45,712 nucleotides of DNA from Pontiellaceae bacterium (lineage in GTDB: Bacteria; Verrucomicrobiota; Kiritimatiellia; Kiritimatiellales; Pontiellaceae). Numbering within the stretch: position 1 is the first letter of the stretch; each line of letters starts with the position of its first letter. The translations under genes were made by a program, and so were the position numbers. The notes below the pieces were generated by a model. It was given only the letters and a program-made list of their open reading frames with translations. It was not told the origin of the DNA and did not search any database. The stretch lies in NCBI GenBank assembly GCA_016937945.1, contig JAFGVP010000133.1, forward strand, positions 1-45,712, written 5' to 3'. Positions 1-8,156 of the stretch are shown here, piece by piece.

Positions 1-1965
1 AACCGGTTGTTCGCTGCTCAACAGCATGAACAGGGTCACCGGGCCTATGCGTCCGATGAACATGGCGATGCTGATGATGACCTTGCCGATTTCATCGAGC
101 TGCGGCGTCGCCCCAGTAGATAACCCGACCGTTCCAATGGCCGAGGTCGCCTCGAAAATAATGTCGCGTGATGTTATCTGTTGGGTAACCTCAAGCATGA
201 GGACCACCAGGAACCATATAGCAACGCCGGAGGCTACAACCGTAACGGCACGGTATATCGTTCTTGCATTGATACGCCGGTTTTGAACGATAACTTCGTT
301 GCGATTCGCGATGCTTGTCCAAAAAGTCATTACCAGTATGCCGATCGTGGTGGTCTTTACGCCCCCGGCGGTTCCTCCCGGGCTTCCCCCGATGAACATG
401 AAAACGACCATAAGCATAAACGTGGGTCCGGCTATGCTTGTAATATCCACCGAGTTGAATCCTGCAGTTCTTAGAGTAACCGACTGGAACCACGCATTTT
501 GAACCTTATCCGCGAACGACATGCCGCCCAGTACACCATTCCATTCAAATGACATGATGAAGAAGGTTCCGGCAACAAGCATCACAAGAGTGGTTGTCAG
601 TGCAATTCGTGCAGGCAGAGAAATGGTTTTCCCGGCCAGCCAACGAGGAACGATCAAACTCGTGGCGGGAGCCATGCCACCAAAGATGATTAAGGCGGCG
701 ACGCTGTGCAGCACCAACGGATTGGTTTGATAGGGAATGAGACTGTCGCTTTGCAGGGCGAATCCTGCATTGCAGAAGGCCGAGATGGCGGTAAATACTC
801 CTCGCCATACCCCCGATGCGGGGTCTTCCCCTGCGGTTATGAATGTTGCGGATAAAATGACTGCCCCAACCCCTTCGGCAATGAAGGTGAATTTAAGGAT
901 GGTGCCCAGAGAATGTATCAGGTCCACGCGGCTTGTATCGGTCATGGAGGTCATTAGGCGCTCCTGCTTGAGACTTAAACGTTGTCCCATGGCGTGCAGG
1001 GCGACTGTTGTAACACTCATGATTCCCAGACCGCCCAACTGGATGAGTAGCAGGATACAGCCTTGTCCAAACAGCGTGAAGTCATGGGGGGTGTCCAGAA
1101 CGATCAGGCCGGTAACACATACAGCGCTGACCGCTGTAAAAACGGCGTCGACCATTTCGATAACGCCGGTTTTTGTGGCGAGTGGAAGGCTCAGCAGGAT
1201 GGTGCCTATAGCGCATAATGAAAAAAACGTGGTGAACAGGATTCTTGCCGGATGGTTGAGCAAGGATTCCCACCAATGTTCGTCTCCCGGCATTCTGGAT
1301 TTATGCCGAGGTAGTATCGCCAGGTTAATGGCACTCAGAACGAGCGCCGTTGACGTGACGTGAATCCCGGACCAAATCCAGAGAGAATAGCCAATTGCGG
1401 CCAGACCGACCATCGACAGCAGGATTCCGACGAGGGACCTTTCCCTGACGGCCCACCAGACAAACAAAAGTTGGGCCAGAAATGCAGCACCTGCAACCAC
1501 ACAGATTCCAAGCATTTCCTCCTCGATATCAAGAAAATGCCGGACAACCACGGCGGCTGGCACAGCCAATACCGCCCAGCGCGTCCGTTGCGGCAGGTAT
1601 GCGGCATAACAGCTAAGGGTACCTGTCCGGTATGTGGCTCTATAGTCGTAAAGAGTCGATAGGATGAATATGAGCCCGATTGCTGCCGACAATGCGGCAA
1701 ATGGATTTTCAGTGATCTCGGGAAGAAAGGCAACAAATCCCAGGATGGTCGTCGCGCTTCCCAGCCATCCTCCGATCAATGGTCTGCGCGCCAGAAGGAG
1801 AGCGCACATCATACCCATAATGGTCGCACTGGCCGCGAGAATGAGTTGCCATGTCTCTGGTTTTGCAACCCCGTTCCCGGAAAAGGGCAACAGCAGTAAC
1901 AAAGGCGCGAGCACAAACAGTGCTCCATCCAAACCTAGTGAGGTCCTATGTTTTCTTGCGTGCAT
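1..1965 (-). CDS. trkH: TrkH/KtrB-type K+ transporter, C-terminus cut by window edge
   Basis: Membrane subunit of a Trk/Ktr potassium uptake system. The minus frame is open from the ATG at 1965 to the left edge, giving 655 residues. The superfamily's four pore loops are visible: VCVTGL near residue 285, FCNAGF near 400, LRTAGFN near 500 and IGTVGLST near 610, each with its filter glycine. GGSPGGTAGGVKTTT follows the third loop, as is typical. About 30 C-terminal residues are probably missing. The pore core begins only near residue 237; before it lies an extra region with about seven hydrophobic segments, absent from ordinary TrkH or KtrB of 450-490 residues. No TrkA/KtrA regulatory subunit is in the window. 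The start follows an in-frame stop at 1981-1983. Family assignment is firm; the function of the extension is unknown. Confidence 0.9.
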   Translation of the reverse strand, partial: MHARKHRTSLGLDGALFVLAPLLLLLPFSGNGVAKPETWQLILAASATIMGMMCALLLARRPLIGGWLGSATTILGFVAFLPEITENPFAALSAAIGLIFILSTLYDYRATYRTGTLSCYAAYLPQRTRWAVLAVPAAVVVRHFLDIEEEMLGICVVAGAAFLAQLLFVWWAVRERSLVGILLSMVGLAAIGYSLWIWSGIHVTSTALVLSAINLAILPRHKSRMPGDEHWWESLLNHPARILFTTFFSLCAIGTILLSLPLATKTGVIEMVDAVFTAVSAVCVTGLIVLDTPHDFTLFGQGCILLLIQLGGLGIMSVTTVALHAMGQRLSLKQERLMTSMTDTSRVDLIHSLGTILKFTFIAEGVGAVILSATFITAGEDPASGVWRGVFTAISAFCNAGFALQSDSLIPYQTNPLVLHSVAALIIFGGMAPATSLIVPRWLAGKTISLPARIALTTTLVMLVAGTFFIMSFEWNGVLGGMSFADKVQNAWFQSVTLRTAGFNSVDITSIAGPTFMLMVVFMFIGGSPGGTAGGVKTTTIGILVMTFWTSIANRNEVIVQNRRINARTIYRAVTVVASGVAIWFLVVLMLEVTQQITSRDIIFEATSAIGTVGLSTGATPQLDEIGKVIISIAMFIGRIGPVTLFMLLSSEQPV

Positions 1966-2145
1966 CCAACTCAAATCCCCTTACTGCTGTATGGTGGGAT
2001 AGCACCTGACCGATAGAAATCAATGGCGCATCCGACGCATCAATATATACCACGCATAACAGGTCAGGATGCAAATCGTTTCAACCCTTGAAAAACGCCC
2101 ATTAATTGGATGCTCCACTCGCCATCAGAAGCTAAGAACCCGAAC

Positions 2146-2160
2146 ACTGTCGGGGACAGT
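2146..2160. repeat. Short perfect inverted repeat
   Basis: ACTGTC-GGG-GACAGT forms a 6-bp stem with a 3-nt loop. It lies before the preferred start of the K+ channel gene, which supports reading this stretch as untranslated. Similar GGGGACAGT motifs occur in dispersed repeats, but I see only one copy here. Confidence 0.4.
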
Positions 2161-2238
2161 CTGTATTCCGCAGTGACATCGAATTATCTTTCAGCTATTC
2201 TGCGAATCTCTAATAGACAAACGAACAATGGGTTTTCA

Positions 2239-3051
2239 GTGACGAGCAACCAGCTTAAACATCGTCTGCACACGATCATTTTCGAAGCCGACACACCGGC
2301 GGGCAAGCTGTTCGATGTGATGCTGTTTCTCGTTATCATGGCCAGTGTGGTGCTGACGATGTTACAGAGCGTTGGAGCAATTCGAGAAAGCCATGGCCCT
2401 CTGCTGTTTTCACTGAATGCTGCTTGCACCGGATTGTTCACGGTCGAATATTTGCTGCGCCTCTGGTGCGCACGTAGCACGGTGCGTTACGCACGCAGTT
2501 TTTTCGGCGTAGTCGATCTGCTGGCTGTGCTGCCGTTCTACATCGGTCTGCTGTTTCCCAGCACGCGATTCCTGGATGTGGTCAAGGTCTTGCGCATGCT
2601 GCGTATCTTCCGCGTGTTGAAGATGGCTCAATATGTGGGCGAAGCCGACCTGCTGATGAGCGCGTTGGTGGCCAGTCGCCGCAAGATCGGCATATTTCTC
2701 GTGACGGTAATGACCATCGTCGTGATTCTCGGTTCGATGATGTATGTGATCGAGGGCGAAACCAACAACGGTTTCAGCAGTATTCCACGCTCGGTATACT
2801 GGGCGATCACTACGCTTACCACGGTCGGCTATGGGGATATTTCACCCCAGACCCATTTGGGTCAGGCACTGGCGTCCCTTCTCATGATCATCGGCTACAG
2901 TATTATCGCCGTGCCGACAGGAATCATCACCGCCAGCCTGGGCCTTGAATACGCGCAACGGAAGCGCGCCCGCATCTGCAAAGCATGCGGACAGGATCAA
3001 CATGATGCCGATGCCCTGTACTGCACGAAGTGCGGGGTAAAGCTTGGTTGA
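2239..3051 (+). CDS. Voltage-gated-type K+ channel with C-terminal zinc ribbon
   Basis: Six-transmembrane ion channel of the Kv/Kch superfamily in the inner membrane. From the GTG at 2239 the protein has 270 residues and begins a few residues before the family-typical N-terminus (IIFEADTPAGKLFD). An S4-like helix carries regularly spaced basic residues (RMLRIFRVLK). The pore helix is followed by the selectivity filter TTVGYGD. Right after S6 the chain ends in a CX2CX11CX2C zinc ribbon (CKAC...CTKC), an unusual soluble appendage. The reading frame extends upstream to an ATG at 2110, but that would add about 43 residues unlike the family and has no ribosome site. The GTG also lacks a clear one, so the start is uncertain. 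The neighbouring TrkH gene is divergent and also handles K+. Confidence 0.85.
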   Translation: MTSNQLKHRLHTIIFEADTPAGKLFDVMLFLVIMASVVLTMLQSVGAIRESHGPLLFSLNAACTGLFTVEYLLRLWCARSTVRYARSFFGVVDLLAVLPFYIGLLFPSTRFLDVVKVLRMLRIFRVLKMAQYVGEADLLMSALVASRRKIGIFLVTVMTIVVILGSMMYVIEGETNNGFSSIPRSVYWAITTLTTVGYGDISPQTHLGQALASLLMIIGYSIIAVPTGIITASLGLEYAQRKRARICKACGQDQHDADALYCTKCGVKLG

Positions 3052-3058
3052 TACCCGC

Positions 3059-3337
3059 TCACTCCTTCAGGAATTCTTCTTTTTCCATCGGGGTGATTTT
3101 GATCGAGACGGAGGAAGGAGGGGTATGTTTGCCCCACGTCTTTTCGGCATTGCAGTTCAGGTGCTCCAGTACCGATTTATACATGCGTTCATAATCGGCA
3201 AATAGGCTGTCGCATCCTTCGGGGTCTACTTCGATTTCGTCCCGAATCTGGGCGAAGCAATCTTCCACGAAGGTGACCTCTCCATAGGCTACCTGCGCTT
3301 CCAGCCGGTAGTATAGTTCAACTTCTGCTTTTCCCAT
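3059..3337 (-). CDS. Small acidic protein of unknown function
   Basis: Not recognised. The 92-residue protein starts at the ATG at 3337, preceded by AAGGAG at good spacing. A more upstream in-frame ATG at 3373 has no ribosome site and would add 12 residues. It is soluble, rich in Glu and Asp, and has no signal peptide or membrane segment. Predicted helices contain two cysteines (GCDSLF and LNCNAE), and the C-terminal part has a possible strand (SVSIKITP). It converges on the K+ channel gene with only 7 bases between the stop codons. It may be a single-gene transcript. Confidence 0.7.
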   Translation of the reverse strand: MGKAEVELYYRLEAQVAYGEVTFVEDCFAQIRDEIEVDPEGCDSLFADYERMYKSVLEHLNCNAEKTWGKHTPPSSVSIKITPMEKEEFLKE

Positions 3338-3531
3338 TTTGTATACTCCTTTATACGGTCGATCGTCTTTCACTTAACCATTGACCTGTTCAGATTGAGA
3401 TTTTTACCGAATCCATCAATTTATACCACGTAGAGCTGGAGTGAGTGCAATTTGTTTCTGCCGTGTGAATTCCGGTGAATGAGATAGGTTTTTTCGCAAG
3501 AACCCTGCCTGCTCGAGACAGACATAACTTC

Positions 3532-4506
3532 CTACGAACCGAAAACGGTTCTTACCAGAAAGACTGTATAACCCACATAGCAGGTCAACAAAACAGCTCC
3601 TTCAATACGGTTGATGCGGCCGGCTCCTCGGAATCCATAGCAAATAGCAAAAAGGGATAGTGTTAATGTGGACATGACCAGCATATCGCGGTTGAAAACT
3701 TCCGGTCCCACCATCATCGGATGAATTGTTCCGGCAATCCCCACGACAGCCAGCGTATTAAACAGGTTGGAACCAAGTACATTGCCCAGGGCGATGTCGT
3801 GCTCGCCCTTGCGCGTGGCAATAATGGAGGAGGCAAGTTCCGGCAGCGAAGTGCCGATTGCGACGATGGTCAGGCCGATGATCAGATCGCTGACGCCTAA
3901 GCCCTGCGCGATTTCCACGGCTCCCCAAACCAGGATGCGGGAGCTGATGACCAACATTATCAGGCCCGCAAAAAGCCAGAACAACGCCTTTCGGAAGGGC
4001 ATGGAGGATTCGTGAAGCGACTCTTTTTCTATCTCGCCACCTAATGTGTCAGATGATCTACGTAAACCTTGCCGGATGGTCCACGCCATCAATCCACCAA
4101 ATACGCCCAGCAGGATCACTGCATCAATCCGGCTAATTGTACCGTCCCATATCTGCCAGGCAGCCAGTCCTGTAATGGCGGTCAGTATCGGCAACTCCTT
4201 TCGCAATACCTGCGAATGAACTGTAATAGGGTTGATAAGAGCTGTGAGTCCCAGAATCAGGGCAATATTGGTGATGTTCGATCCATAGGCATTACCCAGC
4301 GCTATTCCGGGATTCCCCTGGGATGCGGCCAGTGCCGAAACCACCATCTCGGGTGCGGAAGTTCCGAATCCGACAATAACCATGCCGATCAGCAACGGAG
4401 GCATTCCAAAATGCCTTGCCGTGGCAGCGGAACCATCGACAAAGCGGTCGGCACTCCACACAAGCAAAACTATACCCGTAACTAGGGCGACGAAAGCTAA
4501 TATCAT
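3532..4506 (-). CDS. CaCA-family Na+/Ca2+ (cation) exchanger, YrbG-like
   Basis: Inner-membrane antiporter of 324 residues, the usual length for the bacterial YrbG/CaCA family, which exchanges Ca2+ for Na+ or H+. Two inverted alpha repeats are clear. Repeat 1 has GFGTSAPEM (about residues 46-54) followed by GNAYGSNITN. Repeat 2 has AIGTSLPELASS followed by GNVLGSNLFN. The acidic residues in the two PE motifs are the expected cation ligands. About ten hydrophobic helices fill the protein. The start ATG is preceded by GGAG at suitable spacing. Ion specificity cannot be told from sequence. It belongs to a short ion-transport stretch with TrkH and the K+ channel. Confidence 0.92.
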   Translation of the reverse strand: MILAFVALVTGIVLLVWSADRFVDGSAATARHFGMPPLLIGMVIVGFGTSAPEMVVSALAASQGNPGIALGNAYGSNITNIALILGLTALINPITVHSQVLRKELPILTAITGLAAWQIWDGTISRIDAVILLGVFGGLMAWTIRQGLRRSSDTLGGEIEKESLHESSMPFRKALFWLFAGLIMLVISSRILVWGAVEIAQGLGVSDLIIGLTIVAIGTSLPELASSIIATRKGEHDIALGNVLGSNLFNTLAVVGIAGTIHPMMVGPEVFNRDMLVMSTLTLSLFAICYGFRGAGRINRIEGAVLLTCYVGYTVFLVRTVFGS

Positions 4507-4682
4507 TTAGATAACTCCTATGTACTGACCTTGTCCGATCTGTCCCCACATCTTAATGCATAATTTGCCGCCGACGGGAAATCTTCATTTGTTTTCGTTC
4601 ATAATCGCTATGTGCTGTGCATGGCCAGAGTTATTCTCGGCCTCCCGTTTGATTTCTCGACTTTAAGTAAGGAGGTAATGCC

Positions 4683-5009
4683 ATGCTTAAAGTCATACTA
4701 GCCAAGATCGGAATCAGTCTGTTCCGGTACCTGCCGTTGGAGCAGATCGTTGCCAAGCTGCTGACCGCGGCCATCCGCAAGCTGCTGGAATCCCGCAAGG
4801 CCACCAAGCTTGTTGAACGGGTGCGGAAGACCGTCATCCACCTCAACGAGCTGACCGCCCTCATCGAGCCCATGCTCGACGACCAGGCCGTCACCGGCGA
4901 TGAGGCGCGCACGATGGTCGACGGAATCAACCAGACCCGTCTGGAAATTCTCCAGACCTGGAGCAAAGGCGATTCCGCCAAGGAACTCGAAGCCCAGCTT
5001 CCGGGGTAG
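4683..5009 (+). CDS. Small amphipathic helical protein of unknown function
   Basis: Not recognised. It has 108 residues and a strong ribosome site (AAGGAGG) 7 bases before the ATG. The first 35 residues form a moderately hydrophobic or amphipathic helix rich in Leu and Ile with interspersed Lys and Arg, possibly a peripheral membrane anchor. The rest is charged helix with a possible hairpin at LTALIEPMLDD and MVDGINQTRLEIL. Codon use is GC-rich and regular. It is monocistronic, followed at once by a terminator. It is the last gene before the tRNA-Pro fragment and so may belong to the integrated element; that is inference only. Confidence 0.75.
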   Translation: MLKVILAKIGISLFRYLPLEQIVAKLLTAAIRKLLESRKATKLVERVRKTVIHLNELTALIEPMLDDQAVTGDEARTMVDGINQTRLEILQTWSKGDSAKELEAQLPG

Positions 5010-5032
5010 GGCGAACTGTTCCAGCGCGTCGC

Positions 5033-5058
5033 AGGGTCCCAACTCGGGGCCCTTTTTT
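5033..5058 (+). terminator. Rho-independent terminator after the small helical protein gene
   Basis: An 8-bp stem (AGGGTCCC with GGGGCCCT, one G-U pair) and a 5-nt loop are followed by a run of six T. It lies 24 bases after the stop codon. Confidence 0.8.
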
Positions 5059-5260
5059 GTATTCGCCCGTATCTCCCCCGTAAAAATCCGAAAAATTAGA
5101 GTGAAAAACTTCGGGGGAAACTTCGAATTCCGGCCATCAAAAACCATTCCGTTTCATCTTTTTTCATTTCCACTTGCACCCCATGCTCAGTTTGGTAACT
5201 TACTTGTGTTGAGGCTGATAACTGAGTCAGCATGAAACATAATGTGTTTGAAAGACTGTT

Positions 5261-5305
5261 TTCGGGACGTAGAAGTCGCTGGTTCGAATCCAGTCGCCCC
5301 GACCA
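5261..5305 (+). other. 3' half of a tRNA-Pro(CGG) gene, probable attachment-site scar
   Basis: The segment reads as a tRNA from the anticodon loop onward: loop TTCGGGA (U33, anticodon CGG, G37, all typical of tRNA-Pro), 3' anticodon stem CGTAG, variable loop AAGTC, T-arm GCTGG/TTCGAAT/CCAGT, acceptor strand CGCCCCG, then A and CCA. The 5' half is missing: the bases before the loop do not pair with CGTAG, and no CGGGGCG acceptor strand is present upstream. Tyrosine recombinases commonly cross over in the anticodon loop and leave such a 3' fragment at the far end of an integrated element. No integrase gene or intact tRNA-Pro is in the window. Confidence 0.75.
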
Positions 5306-5312
5306 TATTTTC

Positions 5313-5343
5313 AGCGGTGTCCTCCCGAGGCATCGCTTTTTTT
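5313..5343 (+). terminator. Terminator of the tRNA-Pro remnant
   Basis: A 7-bp stem (AGCGGTG with CATCGCT, one wobble) encloses an inner CCT/AGG pairing and is followed by seven T. It directly follows the tRNA fragment, as expected if the fragment kept its native downstream sequence. Confidence 0.8.
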
Positions 5344-5498
5344 GTTCTTCATTCATAAGCACAGCCCCCGGCTCCCCGTCGGATACGGGGGTGAGGTTTT
5401 CTTGGTCAGCAGTGCGTGCGGTTTTTATGTAGGTAATGGATCGTTTTTTGAGAGACAGGCCGACCCGCGAATCATGCTTTTTTTGGGATTATGACGGA

Positions 5499-5561
5499 TT
5501 TGTTAATTTGGTAAAAAAAATATGGCTTCAGGGTTGACTCCCAAGCCGGTTTCTATAAAGT
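5499..5561 (+). promoter_or_regulatory. Probable strong promoter for tRNA-Thr and tuf
   Basis: TTGACT at 5534-5539 is followed by TAAAGT at 5556-5561 (16-bp spacing) or TATAAA at 5554-5559 (14 bp). An A/T-rich tract that could act as an UP element lies just upstream. Sixteen-base spacing also occurs in the clearer fba and rpoZ promoters of this window. Between the tRNA-Pro terminator and tRNA-Thr (5344-5686) I see nothing else except a small CCCCGT/ACGGGG hairpin near 5374-5390. Confidence 0.4.
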
Positions 5562-5686
5562 ACGCCGTCTTATTTGCCGAGCCAGTCATGTCTGGGTTAG
5601 GTGATGATTTGTAAAAATAAGCACTGTGCGTACATTCATTACCGGTGTACCGCGGGGTTTGTTTGCCTGATTTAATGAATAGGCGC

Positions 5687-5762
<76 letters not shown>

Positions 5763-5814
5763 CTTATTCGGTTTTGAAGAAAGTTAACTGAGGAAGATTC
5801 AGGAGGTAATAAAA

Positions 5815-7014
5815 ATGGCTAAGGATAAATTCGAACGGACAAAGCCGCACGTAAACGTCGGCACGATTGGTCATGTTGACCATGGTAAAACCACCACTAC
5901 CGCAGCAATCACCTACGTGCAGAGCACCAAGGGATTGTCTGAATACGTTCCGTATGACAGCGTTGCTAAGGCTTCCGAGTCTCAGGGTCGTCGTGACTCC
6001 ACGAAGATTCTGACGATTGCTACTTCCCACGTGGAGTACGAGTCTGACAACCGTCACTACGCTCACGTAGACTGCCCCGGCCACGCCGACTACGTTAAGA
6101 ACATGATTACCGGTGCTGCTCAGATGGACGGCGCGATTCTCGTTGTAGAAGCTCCTTCCGGTCCGATGCCGCAGACCCGTGAACACATCCTTCTGGCCCG
6201 CCAGGTTGGTGTTCCGAAAATCGTTGTTTTCCTCAACAAGTGTGATCTCGTTGATGACGAAGAGCTGATCGAGCTGGTTGAAATGGAAATTCAGGAACTC
6301 CTTGCCAAGTATGAGTTCGAAGAAGATTCTCCGATCATTCGTGGTTCCGCCACTGCGGCGATCGCTGATCCGCAGGGAGAAGGCGGAAAGTGCATTCAGG
6401 AGCTCATGGACGCTCTGGACAGCTGGATTCCGGAACCGGAACGTGTAACCGATCAGGCATTCCTGATGCCGATCGAGGACGTGTTCTCCATTGAAGGTCG
6501 TGGCACGGTTGTTACCGGTCGTGTTGAGCGCGGTACCATTCACACTGGCGACACTATCGAAATCGTTGGTATTCGTGACACCATCACCACCACTTGTACC
6601 GGTGTTGAAATGTTCCGTAAGATTCTCGATGAAGGTCAGGCCGGCGACAACGTTGGTATCCTGCTTCGCGGTACCAAGAAGGATGACGTACAGCGCGGTC
6701 AGGTTCTGGCCAAGCCGGGGTCCATTAAGCCGCATACCACCTTTAAGGGTGAGGTATATGTTCTGTCCAAGGATGAAGGTGGCCGTCATACGCCGTTTTT
6801 CAAGGGATACCGTCCGCAGTTCTACTTCCGTACAACTGACGTGACCGGCGATATTCAGCTTCCCGAAGGTGTTGAAATGGTTATGCCTGGCGACAATGTC
6901 ACCATGGATGTAACGCTGATTACACCCATCGCGATGGAACAGCACATGCGTTTCGCAATTCGTGAAGGTGGCCGTACCGTAGGTGCCGGCCGCGTTACCG
7001 AGATTACCGCGTAA
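5815..7014 (+). CDS. tuf: Elongation factor Tu with atypical switch I
   Basis: GTPase that brings aminoacyl-tRNA to the ribosome. At 399 residues it has the normal length and all three domains. Standard motifs are the P-loop GHVDHGKT (19-26), DCPGH (86-90), NKCD (141-144) and GSA. AGGAGG precedes the ATG at good distance. It sits between tRNA-Thr and rpmG-tRNA-Trp-secE-nusG, the canonical tufB position. The oddity is switch I (about residues 40-70): the nearly invariant RGITINT is here KILTIAT (64-70), and the loop from AIT to SHVEY has about five more residues than in E. coli. The Mg2+-binding Thr of that motif is kept. The rest is so conserved that it should be a working EF-Tu; whether another tuf exists elsewhere is unknown. 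Confidence 0.96.
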   Translation: MAKDKFERTKPHVNVGTIGHVDHGKTTTTAAITYVQSTKGLSEYVPYDSVAKASESQGRRDSTKILTIATSHVEYESDNRHYAHVDCPGHADYVKNMITGAAQMDGAILVVEAPSGPMPQTREHILLARQVGVPKIVVFLNKCDLVDDEELIELVEMEIQELLAKYEFEEDSPIIRGSATAAIADPQGEGGKCIQELMDALDSWIPEPERVTDQAFLMPIEDVFSIEGRGTVVTGRVERGTIHTGDTIEIVGIRDTITTTCTGVEMFRKILDEGQAGDNVGILLRGTKKDDVQRGQVLAKPGSIKPHTTFKGEVYVLSKDEGGRHTPFFKGYRPQFYFRTTDVTGDIQLPEGVEMVMPGDNVTMDVTLITPIAMEQHMRFAIREGGRTVGAGRVTEITA

Positions 7015-7038
7015 CAATCGTGTCGAACACAGGGCGTC

Positions 7039-7058
7039 GGGCAGATTGCGATCTGTCC
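7039..7058 (+). promoter_or_regulatory. Hairpin between tuf and rpmG
   Basis: An 8-bp stem GGGCAGAT/ATCTGTCC (one G-U pair) with loop TGCG in the 75-base gap. It has no T run, so it is more likely an RNA-stabilising or processing structure at the tuf 3' end than a terminator. Confidence 0.45.
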
Positions 7059-7089
7059 CGGCCCCGTTAATCATTAACAGGACGAAACC

Positions 7090-7242
7090 ATGCCAAGAGA
7101 TATCATTACTCTGGCCTGCACCGAGTGCAAAGAGCGCAACTACACGGGGACCCGTAATAAAAAAACGGAAACCCAGCGTCGCGAGACCAAAAAGTATTGC
7201 CCGCGTGATCGCCGGCATACGTTGCATCGCGAAACGAAGTAG
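7090..7242 (+). CDS. rpmG: 50S ribosomal protein L33
   Basis: A 50-residue L33 of the large ribosomal subunit. It begins [18 protein letters not shown] and ends HTLHRETK, the family hallmarks. Known zinc-binding L33 has two CX2C pairs. Here the first pair is intact (C10, C13) but the second is C37-X2-D40, so one Cys ligand is Asp. It lies between tuf and tRNA-Trp, where many bacteria keep rpmG next to secE. The start is the only reasonable ATG; an ACAGGACG sequence upstream is a weak ribosome site. Confidence 0.95.
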   Translation: MPRDIITLACTECKERNYTGTRNKKTETQRRETKKYCPRDRRHTLHRETK

Positions 7243-7261
7243 TTGATTAATTTTTGATAAC

Positions 7262-7337
7262 AGGTCGGTAGTTCAATTGGTAGAGCACCGGTTTCCAAAA
7301 CCGGCTGTTAGGGGTTCGAGTCCCTTCCGACCTGCCA
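7262..7337 (+). tRNA. tRNA-Trp (anticodon CCA)
   Basis: Complete 76-base cloverleaf with encoded CCA: acceptor AGGTCGG/CCGACCT, D-arm with AGTTCAATTGGTAGAGC, anticodon stem CCGGT/ACCGG around loop TTCCAAA, T-arm with GGGGTTCGAGTCCC. It lies immediately before secE, a widely conserved position. Confidence 0.97.
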
Positions 7338-7358
7338 CATCTTTAACTGGAAAGTAGA

Positions 7359-7562
7359 ATGAATAAACTCAACGAGTTGGTCGGGAAAATCAAAACCTTC
7401 ATTGAAGAGGTGAAGGTGGAATTGATGAAATGCTCCTGGCCTACCCGCAAGGAACTGTTTGGGCAGTCAGTGGTGGTAATTATTTCGGTTATCATTCTGG
7501 CAGCGTTTGTTGGTCTTTGCGACTTGGCAAACTGGGGCCTGCTCAAATTCATTATCCGTTAG
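7359..7562 (+). CDS. secE: Preprotein translocase subunit SecE
   Basis: A 67-residue single-span form of SecE, the essential clamp of the SecYEG channel in the inner membrane. The N-terminal amphipathic helix ends in the family motif LMKCSWPTRKEL, followed by one hydrophobic segment (about residues 37-60). A GGAAAG ribosome site precedes the ATG. It is followed 22 bases later by nusG, the near-universal secE-nusG pair. Confidence 0.95.
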   Translation: MNKLNELVGKIKTFIEEVKVELMKCSWPTRKELFGQSVVVIISVIILAAFVGLCDLANWGLLKFIIR

Positions 7563-7584
7563 TTTATTTTGATAGGTAGAAACA

Positions 7585-8139
7585 ATGGCTAAACAGTGGT
7601 TCATCCTACACGCACTTTCCGGTCACGAGCTGAAGGTTCAAAAAAACATTGCCAGCCGTGTGCAGCAGGAAGAAATGGAAGACGTGATCGGAGAGGTTCT
7701 TATTCCCTCCGAAAAAGTCTCCGAGGTCAAGCAGGGAAAGAAGACGACGGTCAACCGCAAGTTCTTCCCGGGATATGTGCTGATCAATATCAGTCTGTAT
7801 AACGAGGATGGCGGCTTCAACGATCGCGCCTGGTATTTCATTCAGAATACACCGGGTGTTATCGGTTTCCTCGGCGGAGAGCGTCCCTCGCCGCTGAGTG
7901 ATTCCGAGGTGGACACCATTGTTCATCAGGTCGAAGAGAAGAAGGATGCCGTTGCACCGAAGGTTATGTTTGAACCGGGTGAAACCGTTAAGGTTACCGA
8001 TGGTCCGTTCATGAACTTCAACGGTGTGATTGAGGAAGTGGATCCGGAACGCGGCAAGCTGAAGATCTCTGTTTCGATCTTTGGTCGGTCAGCACCGGTT
8101 GAACTGGAGTATTGGCAAGTAGAACGTTCGGCCGAATAA
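7585..8139 (+). CDS. nusG: Transcription termination/antitermination factor NusG
   Basis: A 184-residue NusG that binds RNA polymerase and couples it to Rho or to the ribosome. The N-terminal NGN domain opens with [20 protein letters not shown] and includes FFPGYVLI. The C-terminal KOW domain has [13 protein letters not shown] followed by FNGVIEEVD. Length and domain order are typical. It is followed 17 bases later by rplK, starting the usual nusG-rplKAJL-rpoBC order. Confidence 0.97.
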   Translation: MAKQWFILHALSGHELKVQKNIASRVQQEEMEDVIGEVLIPSEKVSEVKQGKKTTVNRKFFPGYVLINISLYNEDGGFNDRAWYFIQNTPGVIGFLGGERPSPLSDSEVDTIVHQVEEKKDAVAPKVMFEPGETVKVTDGPFMNFNGVIEEVDPERGKLKISVSIFGRSAPVELEYWQVERSAE

Positions 8140-8156
8140 ATTTTTTGAGGATTGTT

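Noticed and set aside
5232..5305. tRNA-Pro fragment read as the 3' end of a tmRNA gene
   Set aside because: The TTCGGGA anticodon loop with CGG and G37 and the 5-nt variable loop match tRNA-Pro; tmRNA-specific upstream elements are absent.
5096..5362. Minus-strand frame containing SGRLDSNQR
   Set aside because: That peptide is the familiar artefact of reading a tRNA 3' end backwards; here it comes from the tRNA-Pro fragment.
5764..7227. A 487-residue open frame antisense to tuf
   Set aside because: It mirrors the codon bias of a highly expressed gene, has no recognisable domain, and its opposite strand encodes undoubted EF-Tu.
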